A stretch of 64,000 nucleotides of DNA from an uncultured Fodinibius sp. (lineage in GTDB: Bacteria; Bacteroidota; Rhodothermia; Balneolales; Balneolaceae): assembly GCA_913056455.1 (NCBI GenBank), contig CAJXMJ010000002.1:535665-599664 (forward strand), written 5' to 3'. A program made the position numbers and the translations under genes. Shown one piece after another: positions 44,445 to 54,546 of this stretch. The notes under the pieces were generated by a model. It was not told where the DNA came from, made no database searches, and was given only the letters and a program-made list of their open reading frames with translations. Position 1 is the first letter of the stretch. Every line of letters begins with the position of its first letter.

Positions 44445-45272
44445 ATGAACAAAATATCAAGAGACATAGAGCTGGAACGAGAGATTGATGCCTATGTTAA
44501 AGGCAACCTCTCAGAGCAAGAGGCCCAGAAGCTTTGGGAAAAGCTACTCCAGCGTCCCGAATATATCGAGCTTTTAAAAACTGAGTTGGGCGTAAAATCA
44601 ATTCTAGAAAAGCGCTCTTCCAACAATTATTCCTCTTCTACCGAGGAAAACAGTGTAATTTATTCCATACAGAGATCTTGGAAATGGATGGCAGCCGCTG
44701 CTGCAGTAGCACTATTGGTTGTCTCGATTAACTTTTTTCAACTGGATACGAATAAATCTTTACAGAGTGAAACACCTGCCCAATTTAATCTGGCAGAAAA
44801 CCTTTCTTCTGCGGAAGTATTTCGCAGTCAAAAAACAGAAACACTTCCTGCAGATTCACTGCTAAATCGAGGGTTCGAAGCAGCACTTTCGGGTGATATT
44901 TCAAAAGCAATAGCCGCCTACGATGAAATTATCAATAAGTACGGTGATAAATCGGCCGCTACAAAAGCATATTTAAATAAAGGAATCATACAATATAACA
45001 GCGGTGGATTCGGAGAATCAATCGAATCATTTAAGGCGGTTATAAAAAAAGACACAAAAAGAGATGTCTTAAAAGAGAAAGCATATTGGTATATGGGTAA
45101 TGCCTACATCAATATTGAACAACTGGAAAAAGCACGAGAGGCTATTCATAAGGTTTACTCCATGGATGGTATTTACCGCAAACCCTCTTTCAGGTTACTG
45201 AAAAAGCTGGACTACAAATTGGGCAATGTGGATTACGATAACTTTGAAGAACAGATCAAAGAAGACGAATAA
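44445..45272 (+). CDS. Membrane-anchored TPR protein, candidate anti-sigma factor
   Basis: A 275-residue protein. The cytoplasmic N-terminus (1-78) includes an acidic helical part (DAYVKGNLSEQEAQKLW), typical in position for an anti-sigma domain, but no ZAS zinc motif is visible. One TM helix is at 80-98 (WKWMAAAAAVALLVV) and a periplasmic part has about three TPR repeats (140-260). Its place behind a sigma-factor gene supports control of that sigma factor. This is inferred. Confidence 0.72.
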   Translation: MNKISRDIELEREIDAYVKGNLSEQEAQKLWEKLLQRPEYIELLKTELGVKSILEKRSSNNYSSSTEENSVIYSIQRSWKWMAAAAAVALLVVSINFFQLDTNKSLQSETPAQFNLAENLSSAEVFRSQKTETLPADSLLNRGFEAALSGDISKAIAAYDEIINKYGDKSAATKAYLNKGIIQYNSGGFGESIESFKAVIKKDTKRDVLKEKAYWYMGNAYINIEQLEKAREAIHKVYSMDGIYRKPSFRLLKKLDYKLGNVDYDNFEEQIKEDE

Positions 45273-45292
45273 GCTTTCGAAACTTTGCAAAT

Positions 45293-45333
45293 AATGAGTT
45301 AATTTACCGTCCGTAAAAGTCGGTTAACTCATT
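45293..45333. repeat. Perfect 10-bp inverted repeat just before ruvB
   Basis: AATGAGTTAA (45293-45302) and TTAACTCATT (45324-45333) are exact reverse complements with a 21-base loop, in which ACCG and CGGT can extend the pairing. It ends 11 bp before the ruvB start and lacks a T-run, so an operator or leader hairpin is likelier than a terminator. Confidence 0.45.
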
Positions 45334-45344
45334 CCACACTTATT

Positions 45345-46358
45345 TTGCAAAACCCTCTGTTAGACGCTTCTGACAACGACCAAGAGTTTGAACGAACGTT
45401 GCGTCCAACTCGTATCAGCGAGTTTATCGGACAAAAGAAAGTTATTCAAAATCTCTCTGTTTTTATTAAAGCAGCCCAAAAACGTGATGAGGCTTTAGAT
45501 CACGTTATTCTTTCGGGACCTCCCGGCCTGGGAAAAACGACCTTAGCCCATATCATTGCTAATGAAATGGGGGTTCAGATTAAACCTACCACAGGACCTG
45601 TTCTCGAAAAGCCCGGTGACCTTGCAGGCATGCTTACCAATCTCGATGAGGGCGATGTTCTTTTTATTGATGAGATTCATCGGCTTAATCCTGTTGTAGA
45701 AGAGTATCTGTATTCAGCCATGGAAGACTACCAGCTGGATATTGTCATTGATTCCGGGCCCAATGCCCGTAGCATCCAAATTGAGCTCAACCGCTTTACT
45801 TTGGTGGGTGCTACTACCCGAAAAGGATTACTGACCGCACCGCTGCGGGCTCGTTTTGGAATCGATATGCGCCTCGACTACTATGATGTGGAACTTTTAC
45901 AGCGCATTGCACTTCGTACAGCCAGCATTTTGAATATGGGCATCACGGAAACCGGAGCACATGAAATTGCTCGACGTAGCCGGGGCACCCCTCGAATTGT
46001 CAATAAGTTATTACGTCGTACGCGCGACTTTGCCCAAGTAAAAGATATGGATACTATCAACGATGAAATTGCTGATACAGCCCTCAATGCCCTCGATGTT
46101 GACGAGAATGGACTGGACGAGATGGATATTCGTATTTTAAAAGCCATCATTGAAAACTATGAAGGCGGTCCTGTGGGATTGGGCACCCTGGGTGTTGCCG
46201 TCGGCGAAGACAAGGGTACTATTGAAGAAGTCTACGAACCATACCTAATTAAAGAGGGTTTTCTTCAGCGCACACCAAAAGGACGAATAGCAACCCGTCA
46301 AGCGTTTGAATATTTAGGAGTAAACCCTGACAAAAAAGACAGTGATTTATTTAATTAG
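45345..46358 (+). CDS. ruvB: Holliday junction branch-migration helicase RuvB
   Basis: A 337-residue AAA+ motor of the RuvABC resolvasome. Walker A is GPPGLGKTT, Walker B is LFIDEIHRL, sensor 1 includes LVGATTRKG, and the C-terminal winged helix ends [10 protein letters not shown]. The start is assigned to TTG 45345, since no ATG occurs in frame before [16 protein letters not shown]. ruvA and ruvC are not present here. Confidence 0.95.
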   Translation: MQNPLLDASDNDQEFERTLRPTRISEFIGQKKVIQNLSVFIKAAQKRDEALDHVILSGPPGLGKTTLAHIIANEMGVQIKPTTGPVLEKPGDLAGMLTNLDEGDVLFIDEIHRLNPVVEEYLYSAMEDYQLDIVIDSGPNARSIQIELNRFTLVGATTRKGLLTAPLRARFGIDMRLDYYDVELLQRIALRTASILNMGITETGAHEIARRSRGTPRIVNKLLRRTRDFAQVKDMDTINDEIADTALNALDVDENGLDEMDIRILKAIIENYEGGPVGLGTLGVAVGEDKGTIEEVYEPYLIKEGFLQRTPKGRIATRQAFEYLGVNPDKKDSDLFN

Positions 46359-46466
46359 ATGTATAAAAAAATAACTAATAAACACTCGGTACAATATCTC
46401 CGTTCATTTAATAATATTAAATAATTCAAATATAATTATTTAATATTTTAGGGAACCAATTCTCCT

Positions 46467-46514
46467 GATATGTGATTGTCAAGTATCACAATCCTTAATT
46501 AATCACATATCACA
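46467..46514. promoter_or_regulatory. 11-bp inverted repeat and four TGTGAT/ATCACA half-sites before the FAS1 gene
   Basis: GATATGTGATT (46467-46477) and AATCACATATC (46501-46511) are exact reverse complements with a 23-base loop ending 3 bp before the start codon. Inside the loop is a further ATCACA, and another overlaps the start region. This could be a multi-site operator or a hairpin that masks ribosome entry. No purine-rich Shine-Dalgarno is present. Confidence 0.5.
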
Positions 46515-48245
46515 ATGGAAACAACAACTCACAATCCCTTACCAAAACTGAGGACATTTCTGTTCAACAGTTTTGTAGCTATTCTATTGGTTTTTACGCT
46601 GCAAGCTTGTAGCGACGATGATGATGGACCTACAACACCTGGTAGTGAACAAACTATTGCAGAAATTGCTCAATCTAATGATAACTTCAGTGATCTGGTT
46701 TCAGCTCTTGAAAGTGCAGGCTTAATTTCGACCTTGCAGGGCGAAGGACCTTTTACTGTATTTGCCCCCACTAATGACGCTTTTGCCAATTTGGGTATAG
46801 ATGTTAGCAATCTGACAACCGAACAACTAACTGAAATTCTCAGCTATCATGTTCTAGGTCAAAGAGCTACTACAGCTGATATCAATGGGCAATTTTCCGT
46901 TACTGCATTCGCCGGCGGCGACCTATTTATTTCAACAGCAAGTGGTGATGTAGTCCTCAACGGTAATGCTACTGTAACCGACGCTGACATTTTAGCTTCT
47001 AACGGCGTTATTCATGCTATTAACAACGTATTATTGCCAGACTCCTATCTCGATATAGTCGGTCTGGTATCTAAGCGATATAACCTACAGTCACTGGAAG
47101 ACGCTGTTGTCAGTGCCGGACTAGCCAGCACGCTACAAGATGAGGAAGCCAGTTATACCGTATTTGCCCCGTCAAATGCCGCATTCAGCGGGGTCGATCT
47201 ATCCGGACTTTCAGAACAAGAAATTCAGGATATTCTTACCTATCACGTTCTGCCAAATGAAGTTCTTTCCGGTGACCTCCAGCCGGCCCAGGTTGTACAA
47301 ACGGTTAATGGAACAGAGTTAACTATTGAGGCTGCTGATGGTAGGGTAACACTTACGGACAATTCCGGGCAAACCTACGAAGTTACACAAGCCGATATTC
47401 AGGGCACCAATGGTGTGGTGCATATTATTGACGGTGTTCTTGATCCCAACCCAAATATCGTTGACGTAGCTATAGCAGACGGTAACTTTACTACATTGGT
47501 TGATGCTCTTGTACAAACTGGATTGGACGAAGCCCTGCAAGGTGCCGGACCGTTTACAGTATTTGCTCCAACGGATAATGCCCTATCGGGGGTCGATCTA
47601 AGTGGATTTTCAGAACAACAACTTGCTGAGATCCTGCAGTACCATGTAGTGAATGCCAATATACTATCAACTGATTTACAGGCCGAACAATCTGTAGAAG
47701 CGTTAGCGGGCGGCAACCTTTTTGTTACTGCTGATGGAAACGTAGTTGTCAATGATATTGCAACTGTTGTATCAGCCGACGTAGAGGCCTCAAATGGAAC
47801 AATACATGCCATTGACAATATATTGCTCCCTGATAGTTATCAAGATGTGGTAGGAATTGTATCCAAAAGATATAGCCTGCAAGCACTCGAGGATGCCGTT
47901 GTTACCGCCGGGTTGGTCAGCACCCTGCAAGATGATCAGGCAAGCTACACGGTATTTGCCCCTACAAACGCAGCCTTTGATGCTGTTGACACGAGCGGAT
48001 TAACCCAGCAGGAATTGGCAGATATCTTAACATACCATGTACTTCCATCAGAAGTACTTTCGGGTGATATTTCTTCCGGAACGGTTACTACCGTTAATGG
48101 TGCCGACTTAGAAATCACGGTCAACAATGATGGTAGCGTTTCGCTTACTGATGGAGCCGGAAATACCTACAATGTAACAACCGTTGACTTGGAAGGTACT
48201 AATGGAGTCGTCCATATTATTGATGGCGTATTGCTCCCAAGTTAA
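46515..48245 (+). CDS. Four-domain FAS1 (fasciclin) lipoprotein
   Basis: A 576-residue lipoprotein with lipobox LQAC and a DDDDGPTTPG linker, then four FAS1 domains at about 42-178, 179-312, 313-445 and 446-576. Each opens with (S/T)LQ-x-n-TVFAPTNDAF-type blocks and closes with NGVVHIIDGVL or NGVIHAINNVLL. Domains 2 and 4 share VSKRY-LQ-LEDAVV-AGL--TLQ, and domains 1 and 3 share the alternate ending, so a two-domain unit was duplicated. FAS1 proteins mediate adhesion or matrix binding. Confidence 0.93.
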   Translation: METTTHNPLPKLRTFLFNSFVAILLVFTLQACSDDDDGPTTPGSEQTIAEIAQSNDNFSDLVSALESAGLISTLQGEGPFTVFAPTNDAFANLGIDVSNLTTEQLTEILSYHVLGQRATTADINGQFSVTAFAGGDLFISTASGDVVLNGNATVTDADILASNGVIHAINNVLLPDSYLDIVGLVSKRYNLQSLEDAVVSAGLASTLQDEEASYTVFAPSNAAFSGVDLSGLSEQEIQDILTYHVLPNEVLSGDLQPAQVVQTVNGTELTIEAADGRVTLTDNSGQTYEVTQADIQGTNGVVHIIDGVLDPNPNIVDVAIADGNFTTLVDALVQTGLDEALQGAGPFTVFAPTDNALSGVDLSGFSEQQLAEILQYHVVNANILSTDLQAEQSVEALAGGNLFVTADGNVVVNDIATVVSADVEASNGTIHAIDNILLPDSYQDVVGIVSKRYSLQALEDAVVTAGLVSTLQDDQASYTVFAPTNAAFDAVDTSGLTQQELADILTYHVLPSEVLSGDISSGTVTTVNGADLEITVNNDGSVSLTDGAGNTYNVTTVDLEGTNGVVHIIDGVLLPS

Positions 48246-48280
48246 ACCATAGCATTTTTTTACCCGCACAATCCCTGATA

Positions 48281-48316
48281 AAGCCGTACTCTGTAAAAGG
48301 AGTGCGGCTTTTTCTT
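48281..48316 (+). terminator. Terminator after the FAS1 gene
   Basis: Stem AAGCCGTACTC/GAGTGCGGCTT (one G-U pair) with an 8-base loop, followed by TTTCTTTT. Confidence 0.9.
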
Positions 48317-48402
48317 TTGAGAGATCATTCTGCATAATTATACAGATTTTTGTAGCTTCAAGGCTTCTTAATAATCACTATTTACACGAACTTTTTACTC
48401 AA

Positions 48403-49551
48403 ATGAAAAACCTTTTCACTTCCGAATCCGTATCAGAAGGTCACCCCGATAAAGTCGCTGATCAAATCTCTGATTCCATTCTCGATGCTATGCTCGAACA
48501 GGATCCCGACTCACGGGTTGCCGTCGAGACATTGGTAACAACGGGGCTTGCCGTTATCTCGGGCGAAGTTACGACCGACGCCTATGTAGATGTGCAAGAA
48601 ATAACTCGCGATGTCATCCGAAATATTGGTTACACGAAAAATTCGTATCGTTTCGATTCGGAATCTTGTGGCGTTTTGACAACTATCCACCAGCAAAGTC
48701 CGGATATTGCTCAAGGCGTAGACGAAGGAAAGGATAAAAAAATGGGAGCCGGCGATCAGGGCATGATGTTCGGCTATGCTACAGATGAGACCGAGACATA
48801 TATGCCTATGACGCTGCAATATTCCCATGATTTACTTCGGGAACTGGCGCATATTCGCAAAGAAACGGCCCTGTTGCCCTATCTGGCTCCAGACAGCAAA
48901 AGTCAGGTTACGGTAGAGTATGATGACGAGGGAAATCCCAAAAGAGTAGACACCATTGTTATCTCTACACAACACGATGAAGGGATTGACCAAATAAAAA
49001 TCAAAGAGGATCTTAAAAAGCATCTTATCCCGGAAGTTATCCCAGAAGAGTTGATGGATGCAGAAACCATTCTCCATGTGAATCCCACAGGAAAATTTGT
49101 GATTGGCGGTCCTCACGGAGATACCGGACTCACAGGGCGTAAGATTATCGTTGATACCTACGGCGGGCGCGGTGCACACGGCGGTGGAGCTTTCTCTGGA
49201 AAAGACCCATCAAAAGTAGATCGAAGTGCAGCCTATGCCTCTCGACATATTGCTAAAAATGTGGTTGCCGCTGATCTTGCCGAAGAATGCCTCATTCAGC
49301 TTGCTTATGCTATCGGTATCCCCGAGCCTGTTTCTGTGAATGTAAATACGTACGGCACCGGCAAAGTAAAAGATGCTGAGTTGGCTCAGGCTATTAAACA
49401 GACTTTTGATCTGACACCGGCGGGTATCATTAGCCGTTTCAACCTAAAACGACCTATTTATTCCAAAACAGCCGCATACGGACATTTTGGACGCAGTGAA
49501 TTTCCCTGGGAGAAACTGGATTATACCGACAAGCTAACTAACGCTTTGTAA
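48403..49551 (+). CDS. metK: S-adenosylmethionine synthetase
   Basis: A 382-residue cytoplasmic enzyme making SAM from methionine and ATP. Motifs: [28 protein letters not shown] (ATP loop), and [19 protein letters not shown]. Its length is standard. I looked for a SAM riboswitch in the 157-bp leader and saw none. A bidirectional terminator follows. Confidence 0.97.
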   Translation: MKNLFTSESVSEGHPDKVADQISDSILDAMLEQDPDSRVAVETLVTTGLAVISGEVTTDAYVDVQEITRDVIRNIGYTKNSYRFDSESCGVLTTIHQQSPDIAQGVDEGKDKKMGAGDQGMMFGYATDETETYMPMTLQYSHDLLRELAHIRKETALLPYLAPDSKSQVTVEYDDEGNPKRVDTIVISTQHDEGIDQIKIKEDLKKHLIPEVIPEELMDAETILHVNPTGKFVIGGPHGDTGLTGRKIIVDTYGGRGAHGGGAFSGKDPSKVDRSAAYASRHIAKNVVAADLAEECLIQLAYAIGIPEPVSVNVNTYGTGKVKDAELAQAIKQTFDLTPAGIISRFNLKRPIYSKTAAYGHFGRSEFPWEKLDYTDKLTNAL

Positions 49552-49587
49552 ACATCGTTAGTCAAGCTTTTAAAACATTAACTTATT

Positions 49588-49626
49588 AAAAAAGAGGCCT
49601 CTCAAACACAGAGGCCTCTTTTTTAT
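49588..49626. terminator. Bidirectional terminator between metK and the AsmA-like gene
   Basis: A 13-bp perfect stem AAAAGAGGCCTCT/AGAGGCCTCTTTT with a 7-base loop, flanked by A- and T-runs. Confidence 0.94.
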
Positions 49627-49663
49627 TTTATATCCTCTTAAATAAGGATGGCAGGACAGCCTG

Positions 49664-50353
49664 CTACCCATCAAGCATATCTTTCAAAGCATCCTTAGCC
49701 TTATCCATTAAACCCTTGGTGGCTGCTTCTTGTAAAGCTTTTTCTAAAACAGGTTTAAGAATTTGCTGTATTGTCTGCTCCATGGTATTGTTGCCGGTGC
49801 GACCAATACCTTCAAGTTCTATTTTTGAAAATTTGGCCATTACAGAATTTTCACTGCCAATATCAGCAGTTAAGGTTACCTGTCCATTCTCTACCAGCAG
49901 ATAATCAACAATAAGGTTTGTCTCCGAAGATGATGAGCTCCCCATATTCCCGGTAAGCGCATCAAAGTTATTGCCCGTCGCTTTTTGCTCATAGTAAAGC
50001 TCCGGTTTTCGAACTCGCACTTCTTCAACAATAACAGTATCCGAAAGAAGGGATGACAACTTCATCTTTATTGAAATCTCTTGAAACTTGGCGGCAGGCT
50101 TATCACTAAATCCTTCGGGATTGTGAATGGTAAATCCCTTTATCGTTCCTGAGCCATTCAAGAGCGATATTGATACGCTTTCTACATCAACCGAGGTATT
50201 AAGCACCTCGGCAGTGGTGCTCTCCAGACTGGATTGCACCATGTTGTCGATACTCACCGAAAGGATGAGTGCGGCTATAGCACCAATTACAATAATAGCA
50301 AACAGAACCTGAAAAACAGGTTTTAAATCTAATTTTGACTTAAATAAACTCAT
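49664..50353 (-). CDS. AsmA/DUF748-like membrane-anchored protein
   Basis: A 229-residue protein with one N-terminal TM helix (about 12-33) and a beta-rich region typical of the AsmA/DUF748 type (VESVSISLLNGSGTIKGFTIHNPEGF, VEEVRVRKPELYYE). A helical C-terminal tail ends KAKDALKDMLDG. I start at ATG 50353; the TTG at 50362 has no support. AsmA-like proteins take part in envelope lipid handling, but this is a short member and its role is unknown. Confidence 0.72.
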   Translation of the reverse strand: MSLFKSKLDLKPVFQVLFAIIVIGAIAALILSVSIDNMVQSSLESTTAEVLNTSVDVESVSISLLNGSGTIKGFTIHNPEGFSDKPAAKFQEISIKMKLSSLLSDTVIVEEVRVRKPELYYEQKATGNNFDALTGNMGSSSSSETNLIVDYLLVENGQVTLTADIGSENSVMAKFSKIELEGIGRTGNNTMEQTIQQILKPVLEKALQEAATKGLMDKAKDALKDMLDG

Positions 50354-50407
50354 ATGCCCCAAATAATTTTTTGTTATTGGAATATAACAGGCTTCAACCT
50401 AAATATT

Positions 50408-50450
50408 TGAGAAAATAAAAAGGCATGGAAATTGAAAATATTTCCATGCC
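50408..50450 (-). terminator. Terminator of the M14 carboxypeptidase gene
   Basis: A perfect 11-bp stem GGCATGGAAAT/ATTTCCATGCC with a 7-base loop. On the minus strand it is followed by TTTTTATTTTC. Confidence 0.93.
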
Positions 50451-50479
50451 CAAAGAAGTTAATGCGCTATTATCCCGGG

Positions 50480-53095
50480 TTAGTTACCCGACCCTCCTTC
50501 AATGGTTTGGCCAAAAAAGATGGCATTCATAAACAGCTTGTTCGTACCAAACCAGAAGGCCCTGAAATTGGGATTGTCAGTCATCGAGATAACTTGTCCA
50601 CTACCAACATCACTCACCACTATAGCGGCTGTTCCCGACAATTTTTCCAGATTCTCGTCTGAGACATACCCACTAGCCAATGGATTATCGGTATAATAAA
50701 GTGGAGTAGCATAGGGATTTTCAGCCTTTTCTAAGAAGAGTGTGCTATTGCGGAAAACTGTCAAGTCCTCATCATTATAGCCATATCCCAACGGATGGGT
50801 TAGATCAAGCTTGGTATTAAAAATAGTTCCGCCAATGTATTGGGCCCCGCGGGCTTTACTCATATCAGCATACGACTTAGGCGTTACCTGTTTTTCTTCT
50901 TCAGATTCTTCCTCCCCATTCACGTACTCAATATTGGCCAGGCCATTTTTTTCGGCCCAATTATTGGCATATTTAGTTGTAATGAGGGTCCCGCCTTCTT
51001 GAGTCCAGCGTTTAATCTTTTCAACCGCTCGCTCAGATAATTCATCATAATTCCCATTCACCATCACCATTACATTATAACGGTCCAGGTCTGCTCGTTC
51101 TACACGATCCATCGGAAAGAGCGTAGGGGGCATATCAAAACGCTGATCCAGGAGGTGCCATGCTTCACCCACTTCATACGAGCTGGCTCCCTCACCGGAA
51201 AGCAATGCAATGTTTGGTTTTTGGAGATCTTCAAAAGAACCACTACCCAGATCAATTCCGCTGGGGGTAAGTCCTGTTCCAACGGAATATACCGTCAGGC
51301 CATCATTATCTGCAGCTCGTTGAACAAGAGCATGAATTTTATCCCGGTCTACCGACTGTGGTCCCAAGGGCACCAATATGGTTCCGTAATCAAACTTTTG
51401 CGTGCCATCTGCGGTAACACCCGTAAATGGTTTAGAAGCAACTTTTACACGTACACCCGCATCAAGCAGACGATTTACCGCTCGCGGTGCGTAATATTCA
51501 TCCCACTCAAACACATAGGCATAGTCACTTTCACCACCCAGCACTTCTCCGGTTGGGAACTCTGGCAGCCCATCGACCTTATTACCAAGGAGATCGTCAC
51601 TGTAATCACGGCCTTCCAGCTCTGCAAAAGGCAGATTAAAAGCATAGGGCATAGTCCAGGCCGAGACATCATAAAATAAACTATCTGTAAACGTGGTACG
51701 ACGCTCGAACAATGCTTTAACAAATCGGTACTGCTTTTGGTCTGATGGAATTACATACGATGAGCCGCTTTTGAAATTCTCTCCATCCACGGTTATATCT
51801 TTCTTCAGGTCATATAAATCTACTTTGTGGCGACGCAAGAGTTCAGCCAAGTGATAGGTTCGCGCTTGATCTTCTTCGAGACCAAAAACGTAACCCTCAA
51901 TATCAGCATCCTCACCATCACGCTTGGCTTGCTTATAAAAATTGCGCTGATAATTCAGGATCTCCTCCCGTAAATTCTGAGAAGCTTGCCAAGTCGAAAG
52001 TGAAGTCAAAAACTGGTTCTTTATGGTAAACGGGAACTTCAAAACACCGTGTATGCTTTCCTGTGCATGGCCCCGTGAACTGGCCTGCTCAAAAAGAATT
52101 CCGATACTTCCATTTACATCGGGATAAGTGGAGCCTTTGCCATAATAAAAATCATCAAAACTCTCCTGTGAATAATACAATCGCTTGTTTTCATCCAGGA
52201 TCTCGGCATGATAATCGGCAATGGCCTTCGTCAGGTTTTGGTTTTTCTCAGGCGTAATGGGATGGGTTCGTGACTGTATACCCGGCTGGAAAAAATAGGT
52301 GGAATTCGTACCCATCTCATGGTGGTCAGTCAAAATATTGGGCTTCCACTTGTGGAAATTGTTAATGCGTCCCTGACTTGTGGGATGCTGAACCAACATC
52401 CAGTCACGGTTCAAATCAAACCAGTAGTGATTGGTACGACCGCTCGGCCAGCGCTGGTTTAGCTCCATACTATTGGGATCGGCTACCATGTTTTCACTCT
52501 TGTGCGTGTTGGCCCAGCTGGCAAATCTATTTAATCCGTCGGGGTTTAAGCTTGGATCCAGTAAAACTACACTATTCTGCAGTTTGTCTTCGATCTCCTT
52601 GCCCTGTGCGGCTGCCATATAATATGCTACAAGCATCGAGGCATTCGAACCACTCGATTCATCACCGTGGATACTATATCCCATATACACTACAATGGGC
52701 ATATCGGCTGTATTTAGTTCATCAGATTTGTCCGGCTCGGTCAGTGCAACGTGCTCTTTGCGAATCTGGTTGATGTTGTTGTGGTTCGAAGGGGAGGTGA
52801 TCGTCAAATAAACCAGATCCCGATCTTCATAGGTTTCGCCAAATTTGTGCAGCGTTACCCGATCGGATGCTTCAGCAACGGCATGCATATACTCCAAAAG
52901 CTGATCATGGCGGACATGCCATTCTCCAGGCACCATTCCCAATACTTCTTGAGGCGTGGGGATGGATTCATCGTATTCGACATCCTGTGGGAGGTAATAC
53001 TCCATAGAGGCTTCGGCATCGGCCGGGCTTTGTGCCTGCACCGTGGTGCCGATGAGTAAAGCCAATAGCGAAACAAATAGTATGCGTAATTTCAT
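50480..53095 (-). CDS. M14-family zinc carboxypeptidase, exported
   Basis: An 871-residue exported peptidase. I start at ATG 53095, where the signal MKLRILFVSLLALLIGTTVQAQ begins; the frame opens 39 bp earlier. The M14 domain (about 55-330) has the zinc His-x-x-Glu in GYSIHGDESSG, a downstream DHHEMG segment, and FEQASSRGH-type features. The long C-terminal region (to 871) contains a class I glutamine-amidotransferase-like alpha/beta part (VMVMVNGNYDELS). It likely trims peptides in the periplasm. Confidence 0.88.
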   Translation of the reverse strand: MKLRILFVSLLALLIGTTVQAQSPADAEASMEYYLPQDVEYDESIPTPQEVLGMVPGEWHVRHDQLLEYMHAVAEASDRVTLHKFGETYEDRDLVYLTITSPSNHNNINQIRKEHVALTEPDKSDELNTADMPIVVYMGYSIHGDESSGSNASMLVAYYMAAAQGKEIEDKLQNSVVLLDPSLNPDGLNRFASWANTHKSENMVADPNSMELNQRWPSGRTNHYWFDLNRDWMLVQHPTSQGRINNFHKWKPNILTDHHEMGTNSTYFFQPGIQSRTHPITPEKNQNLTKAIADYHAEILDENKRLYYSQESFDDFYYGKGSTYPDVNGSIGILFEQASSRGHAQESIHGVLKFPFTIKNQFLTSLSTWQASQNLREEILNYQRNFYKQAKRDGEDADIEGYVFGLEEDQARTYHLAELLRRHKVDLYDLKKDITVDGENFKSGSSYVIPSDQKQYRFVKALFERRTTFTDSLFYDVSAWTMPYAFNLPFAELEGRDYSDDLLGNKVDGLPEFPTGEVLGGESDYAYVFEWDEYYAPRAVNRLLDAGVRVKVASKPFTGVTADGTQKFDYGTILVPLGPQSVDRDKIHALVQRAADNDGLTVYSVGTGLTPSGIDLGSGSFEDLQKPNIALLSGEGASSYEVGEAWHLLDQRFDMPPTLFPMDRVERADLDRYNVMVMVNGNYDELSERAVEKIKRWTQEGGTLITTKYANNWAEKNGLANIEYVNGEEESEEEKQVTPKSYADMSKARGAQYIGGTIFNTKLDLTHPLGYGYNDEDLTVFRNSTLFLEKAENPYATPLYYTDNPLASGYVSDENLEKLSGTAAIVVSDVGSGQVISMTDNPNFRAFWFGTNKLFMNAIFFGQTIEGGSGN

Positions 53096-53157
53096 ATCCT
53101 GATTTTTTAAATTAACAAAAGCGGTTCGTGCCATAGTGTAAAGGTTATAAATGAAAA

Positions 53158-53202
53158 ATGTTTTAAAAAAATAAAGGCATCGACCGTAAAGCCGATGCCT
53201 TT
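53158..53202 (-). terminator. Terminator of the baeRF-family gene
   Basis: A 10-bp stem AAAGGCATCG/CGATGCCTTT with a 10-base loop; the minus strand continues TTTATTTTTTT. Confidence 0.9.
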
Positions 53203-53256
53203 TAAAAGTTAGTACAGTAATCGGACAAATAGTCCCATCACCTTTAACTAAATGAA

Positions 53257-54396
53257 TTACGCATATCTAAATATAGCTGCTATTGAAGAGCCATTAGGCA
53301 TATCCTCTTTATCAAGTGCATATACATTACCGCTTTGGGTCAGCGTTTTGATAGCTGCCATATTAATCAAATCGTATTCTCCGTTTTGGGGTTCTGCGCT
53401 GTGATGTACCGTATCGCGCTCCATATCAAACCAGCCCCAGCTGTGCTCTCCAATCGGCACAAACAGCGATTCAACTTTCCCATAGTAGGCCGCTTCTACA
53501 ATTTGAGATAAATTATCTGACTGTTTTTCCGATCCGGAAAGGTCACCAAATCGCTCGATATCTTTATACATACCTTTCAGGAAGTATGATTTTATAACCT
53601 TCCAGCCCTCACTTTTTATGTCATCATTACTTTTGGGATCAGTATTTCCGGAAACGGTTTGATCCAGCAGACGGCTATAACTATTAACTTTTTTATATTC
53701 AGCAATCGCCTCGTTCACCCCGGCAAGAATCAAGGGATCATTTCGTTTCCGCAGAATTGAAGTCACTTCATTTTCAACAGATTTCAAATAATTTATAACT
53801 TCTTGGGTATTGGTATCACTTGATCCGCCTTGACCGTGGAATATCGCTTGAGCATTCGCTCCTTGACCGGCATGATGCTGAAGGTTTGTCTCATTAACAT
53901 CATACTTCAAAAACTCTTCCAAACTTTCGGGTGCTTCTTCAAGATCAATTTCTTCAACATCAGCACGTGTACATTTGAGCAGCCGCATTTTCTTTTGACT
54001 GAGTGCCAAAATACAGAATGTCCCTTCCAGCGTAATCATAGGCACCAATGGAGTGATTAAGAAGTGATCGTCCACCATCACCCGCTCATTAAAGGCATGA
54101 GGAATTCGATAATACTCAAAGTCATCACCACTGATAAACAATGCTAATCCCTTTTCATTATGTCGCCAAAATTTTGGATTGTCCAATAATTTTCTTGCCT
54201 CGTCCAGCAGCTGATCAATCTCTTGTTCTCTGACCTCTCTGTCTTTTAATTGCTCAACAGCCTGAGAAAGCAAGTTCTTTAACCGAATTGGGTCTTGCTG
54301 AACCTCCTCACCGGCTTTGTGCGTGGGTAAATAAATAGATACACAATGTTCACCTTCTTTTTTTGCAAGGTCGAGGATGTTTTCACGCGTAATCAT
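53257..54396 (-). CDS. baeRF-family (bacterial eRF1-like) protein
   Basis: A 379-residue cytoplasmic protein resembling the bacterial archaeo-eukaryotic release-factor group (VSIYLPTHKAGEEVQQDPIRLKNLL at the front, then a middle domain with ALSQKKMRLLKC, and a C-terminal domain with YYGKVESLFVPIGEHSWG). I start at ATG 54396, preceded by GGAGGT with a 4-base gap; the longer TTG lies within that site. Members are predicted ribosome-associated factors, with no assigned reaction. It is divergent from rtcB. Confidence 0.82.
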   Translation of the reverse strand: MITRENILDLAKKEGEHCVSIYLPTHKAGEEVQQDPIRLKNLLSQAVEQLKDREVREQEIDQLLDEARKLLDNPKFWRHNEKGLALFISGDDFEYYRIPHAFNERVMVDDHFLITPLVPMITLEGTFCILALSQKKMRLLKCTRADVEEIDLEEAPESLEEFLKYDVNETNLQHHAGQGANAQAIFHGQGGSSDTNTQEVINYLKSVENEVTSILRKRNDPLILAGVNEAIAEYKKVNSYSRLLDQTVSGNTDPKSNDDIKSEGWKVIKSYFLKGMYKDIERFGDLSGSEKQSDNLSQIVEAAYYGKVESLFVPIGEHSWGWFDMERDTVHHSAEPQNGEYDLINMAAIKTLTQSGNVYALDKEDMPNGSSIAAIFRYA

Positions 54397-54546
54397 AAGT
54401 ACCTCCAATATTTAATTAACTACCAGCTTGTTTTGCTACAAACAGTTTTTCGAATTTTAAGATTCAAAAGCAGCTAATCGTTTTAATGCTGATTTCTGTT
54501 ATTTTTTGTAACAGTAGTATAACCAAATAAAGCTATAGATATTACA

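Noticed and set aside
48246..48402. Possible SAM riboswitch before metK
   Set aside because: Apart from the FAS1 terminator, I see no multi-stem structure or known SAM aptamer pattern.
54397..54546. Possible sigma-54/RtcR control of rtcB as in E. coli
   Set aside because: No -24/-12 element and no RtcR gene are visible; only an ordinary CTGTTA dyad is present.
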